Origin: Verrucomicrobiota bacterium
Lineage (GTDB): Bacteria; Verrucomicrobiota; Verrucomicrobiia; Limisphaerales; PALSA-1396
Length of the DNA stretch: 64,000 bases
Assembly: GCA_016200005.1 (NCBI GenBank)
Contig: JACQFP010000046.1
Span: 1 to 64,000 of the forward strand
Direction: 5' to 3'
In this document: piece by piece, positions 24,990 to 34,500 of the stretch
Layout: every line of letters starts with the position of its first letter
Position numbering within the stretch: position 1 is the first letter of the stretch
Made by a program: the position numbers and the translations under genes
The notes under the pieces: model-generated
The model's input: only the letters and a program-made list of their open reading frames with translations
Told to the model about the DNA's origin: nothing
Databases searched by the model: none

Positions 24990-27900
24990 ATGAAGACGAA
25001 CCTTAGTTTCCGTCGGTTGATGATCTTATTGATCGCGGTCTTGGCCGTTTGCTTTCTATTCTTAACGCATTCTCATCTTTCACCTGCGGATCATCACCCC
25101 ACCACGATTCCACAAACGGCGGCCATGCCATCTGCAAAGGTCGGGGTGGTGGCCGTACGAAAAGAAACGATCAACTCATCCAGCGGGTCGGCCGCGCCCC
25201 GGCGTTTCAGTTCAAGTTCGCAGCGCACGTTTCATTGCTGGCAACACCCCGAAGACGCGCCCACCTGGACTGTGGCTTACGGGAAGGAATTTTGGCGGCA
25301 ACGCCAAACCCAAAATCTTCGGTTGCAACCCTCGACGAAGGCGACAGAGGCTGCGATCAAACTTCCGTCGTCCGTCAATTTGGGTGATGTAATTGAGCGC
25401 GTATCCCACGCTTTGGCTGCGGACGCGGACGAAGGCTATCCGCACGTCCGGGCAAAAACATACGCGGCCAGCTTCGACGAGCATGGTTTGCGCTTTTCCC
25501 CTTACCGCTCCGCGACCACCTCTGGCGAAAAAGCCCCATTTGCCCGCGGCTTTCCTGAGCCAGACTCATCAACCGAGGCTGTGTTCAGAACCGTTTCCAT
25601 TCACCGAGAGAATCAGTCGTTCTATTCTCCGGGCGCATCAACGCTGGACTGGTCAGTGCTGGGCAACACGGCGCAGGCGTTGCTCGAACCTGGCTTGGAT
25701 TTGGTCGAGCACTTCGAGGCCCGCAGCGAAGGCGTGGCGGTCACCTGGGTGGTATCGAAACCCCTGGCGGGAACAGGGCCGTTGCTCGTGGAAGCAGAAC
25801 TCAAAGGGCTGGACTACTGCGGCCAAACGGAAAGCGGTCACCACTTTGCCGACGCGACCGGGACCGCGCGCTTGCGCGTGGGCAACGTAAAAGTCGTGGA
25901 TGCGGCGGGAGCAAGTTGGGACGCGGCAATGGAGGTAAACGAAAATCAACTTCGTTTTACTGTGCCGGAAGCCATCCTAGCCCAGGCCACTTATCCGTTG
26001 GCGATTGATCCGGTGATTGGAACTGAATTCGGTATTGACGCTCCGGTGTTCGTTCCAGCGGCGGGCAATCAATCAACGCCTGCGGTGGCCAGTAATGGGA
26101 GCGATTATTTGGTGGTGTGGCAAAACGTTCCCACTCGTACGTTTATCCTCCAAGGGTCGCGAGTGAACAGCGTTGGAACTCCTCTTGATCCCGCCGGCAT
26201 AACGATCAGCAGCACTGCCACTGTCAGTCAGGAGGCGTCTCTTGGCGTTGCTGCCAATGGGAGCGACTATTTGGTGGTGTGGCAGGACTCGCGGAATATT
26301 TCCACCAACAGCCAGGACATCTATGGTGCCCGAGTGAGCAGTACTGGACTACTGCTCGATACAAACGGAATCGCGATCAGCCGGGCGATGAATACTCAGA
26401 GTTATCCCGCTGTGGCTGCCAGTGGGAATGGTTATTTGGTCGTGTGGCAGGACGCGCGCAATGGTTTTTCCAATACGGACGTTTACGGAGCAAGAGTGAC
26501 AGCATCGGGCGTTTTGGTTGAGACCAACGGGATCGTGATCAGCAATGCACCCAACAACCAAAATGCTCCTGCCGTCGCCGCGAATGGCGGTGATTTCCTG
26601 GTGGTGTGGGAAGACTGGCGCAACTTCGCATCGAGATCGGACATCTACGGCGCGCGCGTCAACAATTCAGGTCTAGTGCTTGAGTCCAACGGGATCGCGA
26701 TCAGTCAGTCGCCGGTCTTTCAAAGTGTTCCTGCGGTGGCGGCCAATGGAACCGACTATTTGGTGGTTTGGCAGGATTATCGGAACCTAAACAATTATGA
26801 CATTCACGGTGCGCGTGTAACCGCCTCTGGAGACGTAGTGGAGACAAATGGAATCGCCATCAGTCGGGCGGCAAGTGCTCAACTCGCCCCGGCTGTCGCG
26901 GCCAGCGGAACGGACTATTTGGTGGTCTGGCAGGACTTACGCAATGGTGTCCCAGACGTTTATGGAACACGGATAACGAATGCCGGAATAGTAGTCGAAA
27001 CCAACGGGACTGCCATCAGCCGGGCGATCAACACGCAAAGCGCTCCCGCGGTGGCCGCTAATGGAAGTGGTTATTTGGTCGTGTGGCAGGACGCGCGCAA
27101 TGGTGAAGCCAACACTGAAATCTTCGGTGCGCGGTTGACTCCCTCCGGCGCGTTGATCGAAACAAATGGTCTCGTGATCAGTTCCATCGTAAACAACGAG
27201 GCAGTTCCCGCTGTGGCTTTCAACGGAACCAACTATTTGGTGGTATGGACGGACTCACGAAATTGGACGAATAAACTCTTCAACCTCGACATTTACGGCG
27301 CACGGGTGAGCAACGCCGGAACAGTATTCGACCCGAACGGCATTGCGATTTGTCGCGCGACAGCCGATCAAGCAGCTCCCGCCGTCGCAACCGATGGCAG
27401 CAATTTTCTCGTCGTCTGGCAGGACTTGCGCAATCAGTCCACGACGGCTACGGATGTTTACGGTGCGAGGGTGACTGGCACGGGCGCCCTGATGGAAACT
27501 AATGGGATTGCAATCAGCCGGGCTGCCAATAATCAAACTTCTCCAAGTGTGGCTGCGAGCCGGAGTGGGTTTTTGGTGGTATGGCAGGACATGCGGAACG
27601 CTTCCATTGGCTCTGATATCTATGGTGCACGCTTGACCACTGCAGGGGCAGTACTTGATTCGGGCGGGATTCCCATCAACAGAGCGAAGGATGACCAACG
27701 TTTTCCCGCCGCGGCGTTCAACGGCAATAACTTTCTGGTGGTTTGGGAAGACTGGCGAAATTCCAAGCCCGCAACCACGAACGGTGCTGACATTTACGGG
27801 ACGCTCATCACCATGGCCGGCACAACGGTCGACACGAATGGTTTTGCCATCAGTCGGACGGAAAAGAATCAATTGTTTCCTGCGATCGCTGCGAACGGTC

Positions 27901-29381
27901 TGCCCTCTAATATGAACGGGTACCTTGTTGTTTGGCAAGACGCTCGCAATACATCTACAAGTGGGTACGACATCTATGGTGCGCGCGTGAGTTTGGCAGG
28001 CGATATTCTCGACACCAACGGGATCGCTATCAGCACCGCGACCAACGACCAGACGTTTCCGTCTGTTGCCAGTGATGGCAACGATTATCTCGTAGCCTGG
28101 CAGGACGCTACTTATTCAGGTACTACGAGAGCAGTTACCAATCTAAACATCTATGGTACACGCGTGACCAGTGGCGGAATTGTGTTGGATAAATCTGGCT
28201 TGGCAATAAACACCAACGCCTTCAACCAACAACTTCCCGTGATTGCTTTTGGCGGCGGCGAACAATTTCTGGTGGTCAATCAAGGCACGCGCTTCGGAAC
28301 GAACCGCACCGTGGGTAATTTTGTTTTCCTCAATGTTCCGCCCGTGGCTCAGTCGCAGTCGCTCTCCGTCAATGAGGACACGCCACTAACCATCACGCTC
28401 ACTGCCTCCGATGCGGATGGTGACCCGTTGACCTACTCAGTCGTGACTCCGCCGACCCACGGAACGTTGACCGGCACACCACCCAACCTGATCTACCTCG
28501 GCTTCACCAACTACAATGGCACGGACAGCTTCACGTTCAAAGCTAACGACGGCAAAGTCGATTCTGGCATCGCCACGATTCACATCACCGTCCTTCCGGT
28601 GAATGATCCGCCTGTGGCAGTGGCCAGAGCCTTCCCGTTGATATCGCTCTCGCCTGACGACACGAACGACTTTGTGATTTCGCGGAACAATACCAACGCG
28701 GTCGTCTATTTCGACGGCTCGCTTTCCACGGACGTGGAAAATGATCCGCTGCAATTCTTCTGGTTCGAGGATGGCGCGACCACGTCCTTCGCGACCAGTG
28801 TGGTGGCGAGCAATATTCTCAGCGTTGGCTCGCATACTATCATGCTGGTCGTGAGCGACGGAATGGACGCGGGCACCAACCGCATCGTGGTGAACGTGAT
28901 TGCCGCCAGCGAAGCCGTGCAGAAACTGATCGACCTCGTCAATGGTTCTCGCCTTCCGCACCAGGACACTCATCCATTGATTGTTACTTTGAACGCGGCG
29001 AGCAACTCGTTTGACCGCGGCAACGGGACGGCGGGCATCAACCAACTGGAGGCGTTTCAAAACAAAGTGCGCGCCCAGATCAGCCCGGATGATCCAGCGC
29101 TGGCGGATTTGCTCATTCAAGCCGCGCAGAACATCATCGACGCTTTCGGGGAGTCGAGCGAACAGCCGGGAATCGTCCGATTGGGCCGCCAGTCTTTGGG
29201 AGGCTTCCACCTCCAGATTGCCGGCAACCGCGGCCGGGTTCATCTGCTTCAGGCCTCGACCAACCTTGTCGATTGGGAAACGGTGGGAGTGGCGCGTGAC
29301 ACTGGGAATGGGAAGTATGAATTTGAAGACCCGGAGGCGAGTCGTTTCGTCAGTCGCTTTTACCGCGTGGTATCGCCTTGA
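24990..29381 (+). CDS. Giant secreted repeat protein with cadherin/PKD-like domains
   Basis: A 1463-residue exported protein with a clear Shine-Dalgarno. The signal or anchor helix is at 9-27. Residues of about 30-345 form a non-repeated N-terminal region. About fourteen units of 54-62 residues follow, each carrying a version of ANGSDYLVVWQDSRN, DIYGARV and TNGIAISRA; the pattern suggests an extended beta-solenoid or propeller array. Residues of about 1115-1205 hold a cadherin/Ig-like domain (VNEDTPLTITLTASDADGDP), then a PKD-like domain. The end (LLQASTNLVDWETVG, FYRVVSP) is the C-terminal module shared with two other proteins here. Adhesion or polymer binding is a reasonable inference. Confidence 0.85.
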   Translation: MKTNLSFRRLMILLIAVLAVCFLFLTHSHLSPADHHPTTIPQTAAMPSAKVGVVAVRKETINSSSGSAAPRRFSSSSQRTFHCWQHPEDAPTWTVAYGKEFWRQRQTQNLRLQPSTKATEAAIKLPSSVNLGDVIERVSHALAADADEGYPHVRAKTYAASFDEHGLRFSPYRSATTSGEKAPFARGFPEPDSSTEAVFRTVSIHRENQSFYSPGASTLDWSVLGNTAQALLEPGLDLVEHFEARSEGVAVTWVVSKPLAGTGPLLVEAELKGLDYCGQTESGHHFADATGTARLRVGNVKVVDAAGASWDAAMEVNENQLRFTVPEAILAQATYPLAIDPVIGTEFGIDAPVFVPAAGNQSTPAVASNGSDYLVVWQNVPTRTFILQGSRVNSVGTPLDPAGITISSTATVSQEASLGVAANGSDYLVVWQDSRNISTNSQDIYGARVSSTGLLLDTNGIAISRAMNTQSYPAVAASGNGYLVVWQDARNGFSNTDVYGARVTASGVLVETNGIVISNAPNNQNAPAVAANGGDFLVVWEDWRNFASRSDIYGARVNNSGLVLESNGIAISQSPVFQSVPAVAANGTDYLVVWQDYRNLNNYDIHGARVTASGDVVETNGIAISRAASAQLAPAVAASGTDYLVVWQDLRNGVPDVYGTRITNAGIVVETNGTAISRAINTQSAPAVAANGSGYLVVWQDARNGEANTEIFGARLTPSGALIETNGLVISSIVNNEAVPAVAFNGTNYLVVWTDSRNWTNKLFNLDIYGARVSNAGTVFDPNGIAICRATADQAAPAVATDGSNFLVVWQDLRNQSTTATDVYGARVTGTGALMETNGIAISRAANNQTSPSVAASRSGFLVVWQDMRNASIGSDIYGARLTTAGAVLDSGGIPINRAKDDQRFPAAAFNGNNFLVVWEDWRNSKPATTNGADIYGTLITMAGTTVDTNGFAISRTEKNQLFPAIAANGLPSNMNGYLVVWQDARNTSTSGYDIYGARVSLAGDILDTNGIAISTATNDQTFPSVASDGNDYLVAWQDATYSGTTRAVTNLNIYGTRVTSGGIVLDKSGLAINTNAFNQQLPVIAFGGGEQFLVVNQGTRFGTNRTVGNFVFLNVPPVAQSQSLSVNEDTPLTITLTASDADGDPLTYSVVTPPTHGTLTGTPPNLIYLGFTNYNGTDSFTFKANDGKVDSGIATIHITVLPVNDPPVAVARAFPLISLSPDDTNDFVISRNNTNAVVYFDGSLSTDVENDPLQFFWFEDGATTSFATSVVASNILSVGSHTIMLVVSDGMDAGTNRIVVNVIAASEAVQKLIDLVNGSRLPHQDTHPLIVTLNAASNSFDRGNGTAGINQLEAFQNKVRAQISPDDPALADLLIQAAQNIIDAFGESSEQPGIVRLGRQSLGGFHLQIAGNRGRVHLLQASTNLVDWETVGVARDTGNGKYEFEDPEASRFVSRFYRVVSP
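26065..28300 (+). repeat. Coding tandem repeats, about 14 units
   Basis: Coding repeats of 160-190 bases, diverged at the DNA level but conserved as YLVVWQD and DIYGARV at the protein level. Unit boundaries can be followed at 26088, 26253 and 26418 (spacings 165 and 165 bases). The last units lose the tryptophan (YLVAWQD, FLVVNQG). They are part of the protein at 24990-29381 and are not a CRISPR array. Confidence 0.8.
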
Positions 29382-29390
29382 GCGGGACCA

Positions 29391-31391
29391 TCAAATCTTC
29401 ATCACTTCCATTCCCACCAGGCAGACGTCGTCATCAAATTCCCGCTTGAGGGCGAAACGTTGGATTTCTTCCAGCAGCTCATCGAACAATTGCGAGGCGG
29501 GTTGATGGATGCGTTTGGTCACGGCCGGCAGCATTCTTTCCTGCCCGAAGAATTCCTGATTTGGGCCTTCCACTTCGTAAAGACCATCGGTGTAGAGCAT
29601 GATGAGATCGTTAGCGGTAAGTGGGCATTGGGACGTCGTATAGACTGAATCCTCGATCAAGCCGAGCGCCGGGCGGGATTTGCGCTCCGTATTTTCCAGG
29701 AGTTCCACCTGGCCGGTGCTGCGGCGCAGGAGCAAGGGTTTCGGATGACCGGCGTTGGCAAAGCGCAGCGTGCGGGTTTTCAGATCGGCCACGAGATAAA
29801 ACGCGCTGGCGAACATCGGCGAGCCGGTTTGTTTGAGGATGGCATTCAGATCATGATTGATTTGCGTCAGCAATGCGCCGGGGTCCTGGGCGAGGTGAAT
29901 CAATTCTTCCACCAGCGCGCGCATCATGGCGGTGATCAACGCCGAGCGCACCCCGTGGCCCATCACGTCGCTGATGAACACGCCGGCCTGCGTGTCGGAC
30001 AACGCCAGCACGTTGAAAAAATCGCCGCCCACCGTTCCGGCGGGCAGATAGCGATGGCAAAAGCTCAACGCGCTTTGTTTGGCATCGACGCCCGTCGGGA
30101 AGGTCGGGTATTGCTGGGGAAGGAAGGCCAGTTGAATTTCGCGCGCCATTCGGAGACTTTCCTCCATCTGGTCGTTCTTTTTGCGAAGCTCCGCCTGACT
30201 GCGGGCCAGTTCGGCTGTGGCCAGACGTTCGCGTTCCTCAGCTTGTTTGCGCGCGGTGATGTCCCAGAAGATTCCTTGCAGCCCGATGATTTTGCCCTGG
30301 GCGTCGTAGATCGGTGTCTTCATGACTTGAACGTACAGCTTCTCCTTGCCGGGGGGCTGATGTTCTTCCACCGTCTCAAACATTTTTCCGGTGGCGATGA
30401 CTTGCCGGTCGTCCTGTTGATATTTTGCGGCCAGTTCGGGCGGGAAAAAGTCATAGTCGGTCTTGCCGATGATCTCCTCCAATGGCCGCCCAAGCGTCTG
30501 GCAAAAACGTTGATTGGCGAAAGTGAACCGTTCGGACAAGTCCTTGCGTAGAATGTTTTGCGGGAGATTTTCCACCAGGGAATGATAAAGCGACTCTGAA
30601 TCACGCAGGCGTTCTTCGGCCCGCTTGCGTTCAGTGATGTCCTCGACGGTGCCCTCATAATACAACAAGCGGCCCTGAGCATCGCGCACGACGCGGACGT
30701 TTTCAGAAATCCAGATCACCTTCCCGTCTTTGCGATTTACCTGGGACTCGAAACCGGTGACGATCTGGTTTTCCTGCATGAGGCGCACGAATTCTGCGCG
30801 CCGGTTCGGGTCCACGTACAAACTTCGCGCGATGTCCGTGATGGCCCGCATCAACTCCTCCGGTGAATCGTAGCCGTAGATGCGGGCCAGCGCGGAGTTG
30901 GCGCTCAGGTAATGGCCATCCGCCGTTGTCTGAAAAATGCCCTCGACCGTGTTCTCAAAAATGCTGCGATATTTTTCCTCGGCCTGCAGCAGCGCCAGTT
31001 CCGCGCGTTTGCGTTCGATCGCGTAGCGAATGGTGCGAAAAAACAGATGCTTGTCCGTTTGTCCCTTGACCAGATAATCCTGCGCGCCGGCCGCCAGCGC
31101 CTCTACTTCGAGCGTCTCATCATCAACTCCGCTCAAGACGATGATCGGCAATTGCGGCACTTGGGTCTGGACTTTTACGACGGTGTCCAGCCCGTCGCTA
31201 TCGGACAAGTAGAGATCCAGCAGCACCAGGTCGATGCCACCCGCCGCCAGCCGCGTCAGCGCCGCCGCCAGGCTCGCCGCGGATTCACATTCGAAACGAT
31301 GTCGTTTCGTCGCCCGCAGCATGTCGGCCACGGCGTCGGCGAATTGCGGCTCGTCCTCGACGATCAGCACCTTGACTGGTTTCTCATCCAT
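29391..31391 (-). CDS. REC-PAS-PAS-SpoIIE-type phosphatase
   Basis: The ATG at 31391 gives a 666-residue signalling protein; a frame start at 31442 adds an unlikely extension. A receiver domain spans 1-125, with Asp59 in DLVLLDLYL and the acidic residues VEDEP near 11-15. Two PAS domains follow (about 140-265 and 280-400; RSIFENTVEGIFQTT and YHSLVENLPQNILRKD), then a coiled coil. A PP2C/SpoIIE phosphatase domain spans 440-660 (GGDFFNVLAL, GHGVRSALITAMM, DLIMLYTDGLYE). RsbU-like proteins of this type dephosphorylate an anti-sigma-factor antagonist to switch on a stress sigma factor. No such partner is in the window. Confidence 0.92.
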   Translation of the reverse strand: MDEKPVKVLIVEDEPQFADAVADMLRATKRHRFECESAASLAAALTRLAAGGIDLVLLDLYLSDSDGLDTVVKVQTQVPQLPIIVLSGVDDETLEVEALAAGAQDYLVKGQTDKHLFFRTIRYAIERKRAELALLQAEEKYRSIFENTVEGIFQTTADGHYLSANSALARIYGYDSPEELMRAITDIARSLYVDPNRRAEFVRLMQENQIVTGFESQVNRKDGKVIWISENVRVVRDAQGRLLYYEGTVEDITERKRAEERLRDSESLYHSLVENLPQNILRKDLSERFTFANQRFCQTLGRPLEEIIGKTDYDFFPPELAAKYQQDDRQVIATGKMFETVEEHQPPGKEKLYVQVMKTPIYDAQGKIIGLQGIFWDITARKQAEERERLATAELARSQAELRKKNDQMEESLRMAREIQLAFLPQQYPTFPTGVDAKQSALSFCHRYLPAGTVGGDFFNVLALSDTQAGVFISDVMGHGVRSALITAMMRALVEELIHLAQDPGALLTQINHDLNAILKQTGSPMFASAFYLVADLKTRTLRFANAGHPKPLLLRRSTGQVELLENTERKSRPALGLIEDSVYTTSQCPLTANDLIMLYTDGLYEVEGPNQEFFGQERMLPAVTKRIHQPASQLFDELLEEIQRFALKREFDDDVCLVGMEVMKI

Positions 31392-31518
31392 GGTATGCCA
31401 CCGGCGAAAATGTAACCAACACAACCGCCAGCGCCAGCCCAAACGTCGCGCCGCAAAAATCCAATCGACGATCAGAGGAAATCCGGTAAGGTTTCATCAC
31501 GTTGCCCACTGTGAAACT

Positions 31519-34500
31519 ATGAAACAGAAATCTGCGTTCGCCCTCGCACTCCTGCTTTCCCTCCTCTCTCTTCCCGCCCAACCCGGCAAACCGCTGCGCA
31601 TCTTCATCCGCGCCGGTGAGAAAACGCACGGTCCCGCCGGCAATGGGCAGCACGATGGACCCTTATTTCTCAAGGAATGGAAGGCGATGCTCAATCAACG
31701 CGGCGCAACGTGCGATGGCGCGATTGGTTTCCCCACCGCCGAACAGCTTGAGAACACGGACGTGCTGTTGATGTATTCAGCCGAAGGGGGAACGATCAAG
31801 CCAGAAGACCGCGCGAACCTTGACAAGTTTCTGAAGCGCGGCGGCGGCGTTGCGGCTTTGCACGATTCGGTTTGTGGCAATGACCCGCAGTGGTTCAAGA
31901 CCATCATCGGCGGCGCGTGGGAGCACGGACATTCCAAATGGTTCGAAGGCGACATCTCCTTTTACTACCTTGATCAAGAACATCCCATCACCGACGGCTG
32001 TTCGAACTTCGATTTCGATGACGAAGTCTATTGGGACCTGCACCTGATGCCGGAGGCCAAAATCCTTGCGGCGTCCTGGTCGCCGGACAAACGGAACACC
32101 AAGAGCGGACGACCGTTCCCGCACATTTACGATGTCATCCCGCAAATGTGGACTTACGAAAAAGACAATTACCGCGCGTTCGTCTGCATCCCCGGCCACA
32201 ATTACAAATCCTTTGGCCTCCCACATTTTCGCGCGGTCATTCTGCGCGGCATTGCGTGGGCCGGCAAACGCGACGTTAATTCACTTTGCAACCAGGAAGA
32301 ACTGGCGAGCCTGCGTTATCCCGAAGGCGGCCCGACGGCTCCGGAGAAAGCCGCTGCGAAACTGGAAGTTCATCCCGACTTCACCATCAAACTGGTCGCC
32401 GCCGAGCCGCTCATCAACAAACCCATCGCACTCGACTGGGACGCCGCCGGACGTTTGTGGGTCGCCGAGACGCCGGAATATCCCAATGGCCGCCGTGGCA
32501 TCAAACCCGACCAGAGCGCGGCGGCGTGGAAGGATCACGGTGGACTGTACGACACGCCCGGCAGGCAGGAACGTCCCGCCCATGACCGCATCAGCATCCT
32601 CCGCGACACGAACGGCGATGGACGCATGGACAAAAAGGACGTTTTCTACGAGGGGTTGGAACTGGTCACCGGCTTTGTCTTTTACCGCGATGGAGTGATC
32701 GTGTCGCAAGCGCCCGACATCCTTTGGTTGCGCGATACGAACGGTGATGGCAAGGCCGACAAGGTTGAGAAACTTTACACTGGTCTTGGCACGTTCGACA
32801 CCCACGCCGTGATCAACAACTTGCGCTGGGGTTACGACGGCTGGATTTACGCGACGCACGGTTACAGCGGCAGCGACCACGTGAGGAACGGCGTGGGCGA
32901 CAAGGATTTAGGCCGCATCAACTCCGGCGTCGTGCGCTTCAAGCCGGACGGCAGCGCGTTCGAGCAGTATTGCTCGAAGGGCGGCAACACGTGGGGGCTG
33001 GACTTCGGCTGGGACAACGAACTTTTTTTCACCCAGCCAACCAGCGGCGATTTGCTCATGAACGTCGTCCTGCCGGAAAGCGTCTTGGCGCGTGGGAAAG
33101 TCGGCAACACAACGAGTTTCAAGGTGGTGAAGAAAAGTCCGAAATCCTTTCCTTTGATGAAATCGGAGAACCTGGCTTATGTGCAGATTGATTTCGTCGG
33201 TTCGTTCACGGCGGCAGCCGGTTGCGCGATCTACGATGGCGGCACGTGGCCGGATGAGTGGCGCTACAGCTATTTCACGACCGAGCCGACCATCAACATC
33301 GTCCACCACGAAGTCGTGACGCCGGAGGGCGTGAGCTATACCGCGAACAAAACCCGCGAGGCGGAGTTCATTGGCTCGCACGATCTCTGGTTTCGCCCGA
33401 TTGAGACACGCATCGGGCTGGACGGCGCGCTTTACATCCTGGACTTCTATAATCAGGCCGTCATCCACAACGACACGCGCGGGCCGAAGCACAACAACGT
33501 CAACGCCGCCGTGCGCCCGGACCGCGACCATTACTTCGGACGCATCTGGCGCGTGGACCACAAGCTGGCGAAGACGATTTCGGTTCCACGCCTAGATAAA
33601 CAGGCCATTGGCCAGTTGATTGGAAGCCTTGCGCATCCCAACAGGAGCGTCCGCGGCACTGCCGCTCGCCTGCTGCGTGAGAAGGGTGTTGGTGAAAAAT
33701 TGGTTGCCTTCAAAGGGATGACGAAAGCATCCAGTCAAGGTCCGCACGCCCAGATAGCTGCGCTGAACACGCTCGGCGTTCTCGGCAAACTGGATGCCGA
33801 ACAACTCATCGCAGCGATGAATGACAACGATCCGATGGTGCGAAAGAATGCCCTCCAGATTGCTGCTGAGAATTCCACTCGGTTTGTAGATGCCTCCAAA
33901 CTTACGCTGTCGATCTTTGGACACTTGAAGGATCCGGATCATCGAACACGTCTGGCGGCAATCACGGCTCTCGCTGCGTTCCCAGTGACCTATGAAATCG
34001 CGCAAAAGCTTATCGGCATCTACCCGGAATTGGAAGACCCGTGGTCGCAATCTGCGGTGGTCGCCGCTGCCTTCAAATCCCCCGTCGAATTCATCGACGC
34101 AGCAATGGCGGTAACCAATCCTGACGCGATAAAGAGCTTGGTGGTCGAGTTGAGCCGGCAAGTTGCCGCGAAACAGGACGCTGAGCTTGCCGCACAACTG
34201 GTGCTCTTGATGGCCAACAAGCCGCCGTCTGCCGACGCGCTCAAGGCATCCGTGTTCGAGACTCTCGTCAAAGGTTTGAAAGCGGAAACAGTGCCCGCGT
34301 GGACTTCGGAATTGCAGAAGGCGTTCCAATCCTTGCTGGCTTCGGGCAATCCCACGGTGCCGGGCGCCGCGCTGCCGCTCGTTGCCCGCTGGGACAGGAA
34401 CGGCGCGCTGGCGGGCGATGTGAAATCGCTCGTCGCGAAGCTTACTTCCCAGTTAAACGACTCCGGGCAACCGGATGAACAACGCGCCCAAGTCGTCACC

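Noticed and set aside
26065-28300. CRISPR-like regular repeats
   Set aside because: The repeats are coding, 160-190 bases long, diverged in DNA and in frame with one protein; no short identical repeats with unique spacers exist.
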